From: Actinomycetota bacterium
GTDB lineage: Bacteria > Actinomycetota > Actinomycetes > Streptosporangiales > Streptosporangiaceae
Direction of reading: 5' to 3'
Assembly: GCA_003140115.1 (NCBI GenBank)
Contig: PLIQ01000173.1
Coordinates: forward strand, 1-8,273
DNA: 8,273 nt
Under the pieces are notes generated by a model. It saw nothing but the letters and a program-made list of their open reading frames with translations, did not search any database and was not told where the DNA came from. The translations under genes were made by a program, and so were the position numbers. Every line of letters starts with the position of its first letter. Positions within the stretch are counted from its first letter, which is position 1. Shown piece after piece: positions 7,943 to 8,273 of this stretch.

Positions 7943-8037
7943 GAACGGTGAGCGTACGTCGCCGGTACGCCGAGGTACAGCCCGGCCGGGGCAAGGTACG
8001 TTGGGAGGAATCGGATGAAGGCGCGAGAGGAGGTCGC
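7943..8037. promoter_or_regulatory. Divergent promoter region with phased GTAC sites
   Basis: A 95-base gap between the SAM hydrolase (left) and the DUF3263 gene (right). GTAC occurs at 7954, 7965, 7975 and 7996, steps of 11, 10 and 21 bases, close to one or two helix turns. The first two are part of CGTAC-N7-GTACG. A possible rightward promoter is GGTACA (7974-7979), 17 bases, TACGTT (7997-8002). A possible leftward one is TGTACC on the minus strand (same bases), 17 bases, TACGCT (7951-7956), which would give a leaderless mRNA. The -35 matches are only 3 of 6, so the promoters are tentative. Confidence 0.4.
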
Positions 8038-8273
8038 ATGTCCGGGTTGTCCGAACGCGACATGCGCATCCTCGCCTTCGAGCGGCGCGGCTGGCGGTCA
8101 CCGGGGGTCAAGGACCAGGCCATCGCCGAGGTGCTCGACCTCCCGGCCACCCGGTACTACCAGCTGCTCAACGAGCTGATCGACCGGCCCGAAGCACTGG
8201 CCTTCGATCCGGCGCTGGTCAAGCGCCTGCGCGCCCAGCGCGCCCGGCGCCAGCGCATCCGGTCGCCCCGCAC
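8038..8273 (+). CDS. DUF3263 family protein (3' end outside the window)
   Basis: 78 codons are visible and the frame is open to the last base. The protein opens MSGLSERDMRILAFERRGW and contains RYYQLLNELIDRPEAL (39-54) and DPALVKRLR (57-65), then a basic Arg/Gln-rich stretch. This is the pattern of the small DUF3263 proteins of actinobacteria, whose function is not established. The middle looks like a helix-turn-helix, and the basic tail would suit nucleic-acid binding, but that is inference. The ATG is preceded by GAGGAGG (8027-8033) with a short 4-base spacer. Most family members are not much longer than this, so little is likely missing. It is divergent from the SAM hydrolase and shares its upstream region. 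Confidence 0.85.
   Translation, partial: MSGLSERDMRILAFERRGWRSPGVKDQAIAEVLDLPATRYYQLLNELIDRPEALAFDPALVKRLRAQRARRQRIRSPR

Noticed and set aside
7943..8101. Upstream extension of the SAM hydrolase frame to 8101
   Set aside because: The extra 53 residues are Arg/Cys-rich, match nothing in the family, and overlap the start of the DUF3263 gene on the other strand.
8015..8232. Overlapping frame from ATG 8015 with its own GGGAGGA site
   Set aside because: It is out of frame with DUF3263, reads as Ser/Pro/Arg-rich sequence typical of an off-frame GC-rich shadow, and overlaps a well-supported gene.

Overview
The window comes from a GC-rich actinomycete. Evidence is very high GC at third codon positions, frequent GTG starts, a perfect HspR operator (HAIR) in front of lon, a DUF3263 gene, and a regulator of the AfsR-like STAND/TPR type. 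Genus cannot be told from the sequence alone.

Layout, left to right. Bases 1-1800 (+): 3' part of a large STAND-type regulator, with its winged-helix remnant followed by a tandem 40-residue TPR array. Bases 1502-2278 (+): Sfp-type 4'-phosphopantetheinyl transferase, overlapping the regulator ORF in another frame. Bases 2279-2362: short regulatory gap with a perfect CTTGAGT-N7-ACTCAAG operator. Bases 2363-4777 (+): ATP-dependent protease Lon, complete. Bases 4781-7012 (-): secreted, membrane-anchored subtilisin/mycosin-like protein that has lost two of three catalytic residues, with a long Pro/Ala-rich cytoplasmic tail. Bases 7115-7942 (-): SAM hydrolase of the DUF62 family. Bases 7943-8037: divergent promoter region with helically phased GTAC sites. 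Bases 8038-8273 (+): DUF3263 protein, running off the window end.

How the parts relate. The regulator and the PPTase lie in the same direction with no gap. This fits a specialised-metabolism neighbourhood in which the PPTase activates carrier proteins. lon starts a separate heat-shock unit predicted to be under HspR. lon and the subtilase-like gene converge, with only 3 bases between their stop codons. The SAM hydrolase and the subtilase-like gene run in the same direction, 102 bases apart, and may share a transcript. The DUF3263 gene is divergent from the SAM hydrolase.

The most unusual item is the subtilase-like protein. The fold motifs are clear, but Asp, His and the oxyanion Asn are replaced by Ser106, Asp141 and Asp255, while the nucleophile Ser319 stays. 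It looks like a membrane-anchored pseudoprotease. No CRISPR array, insertion sequence, tRNA, rRNA or phage gene was seen.
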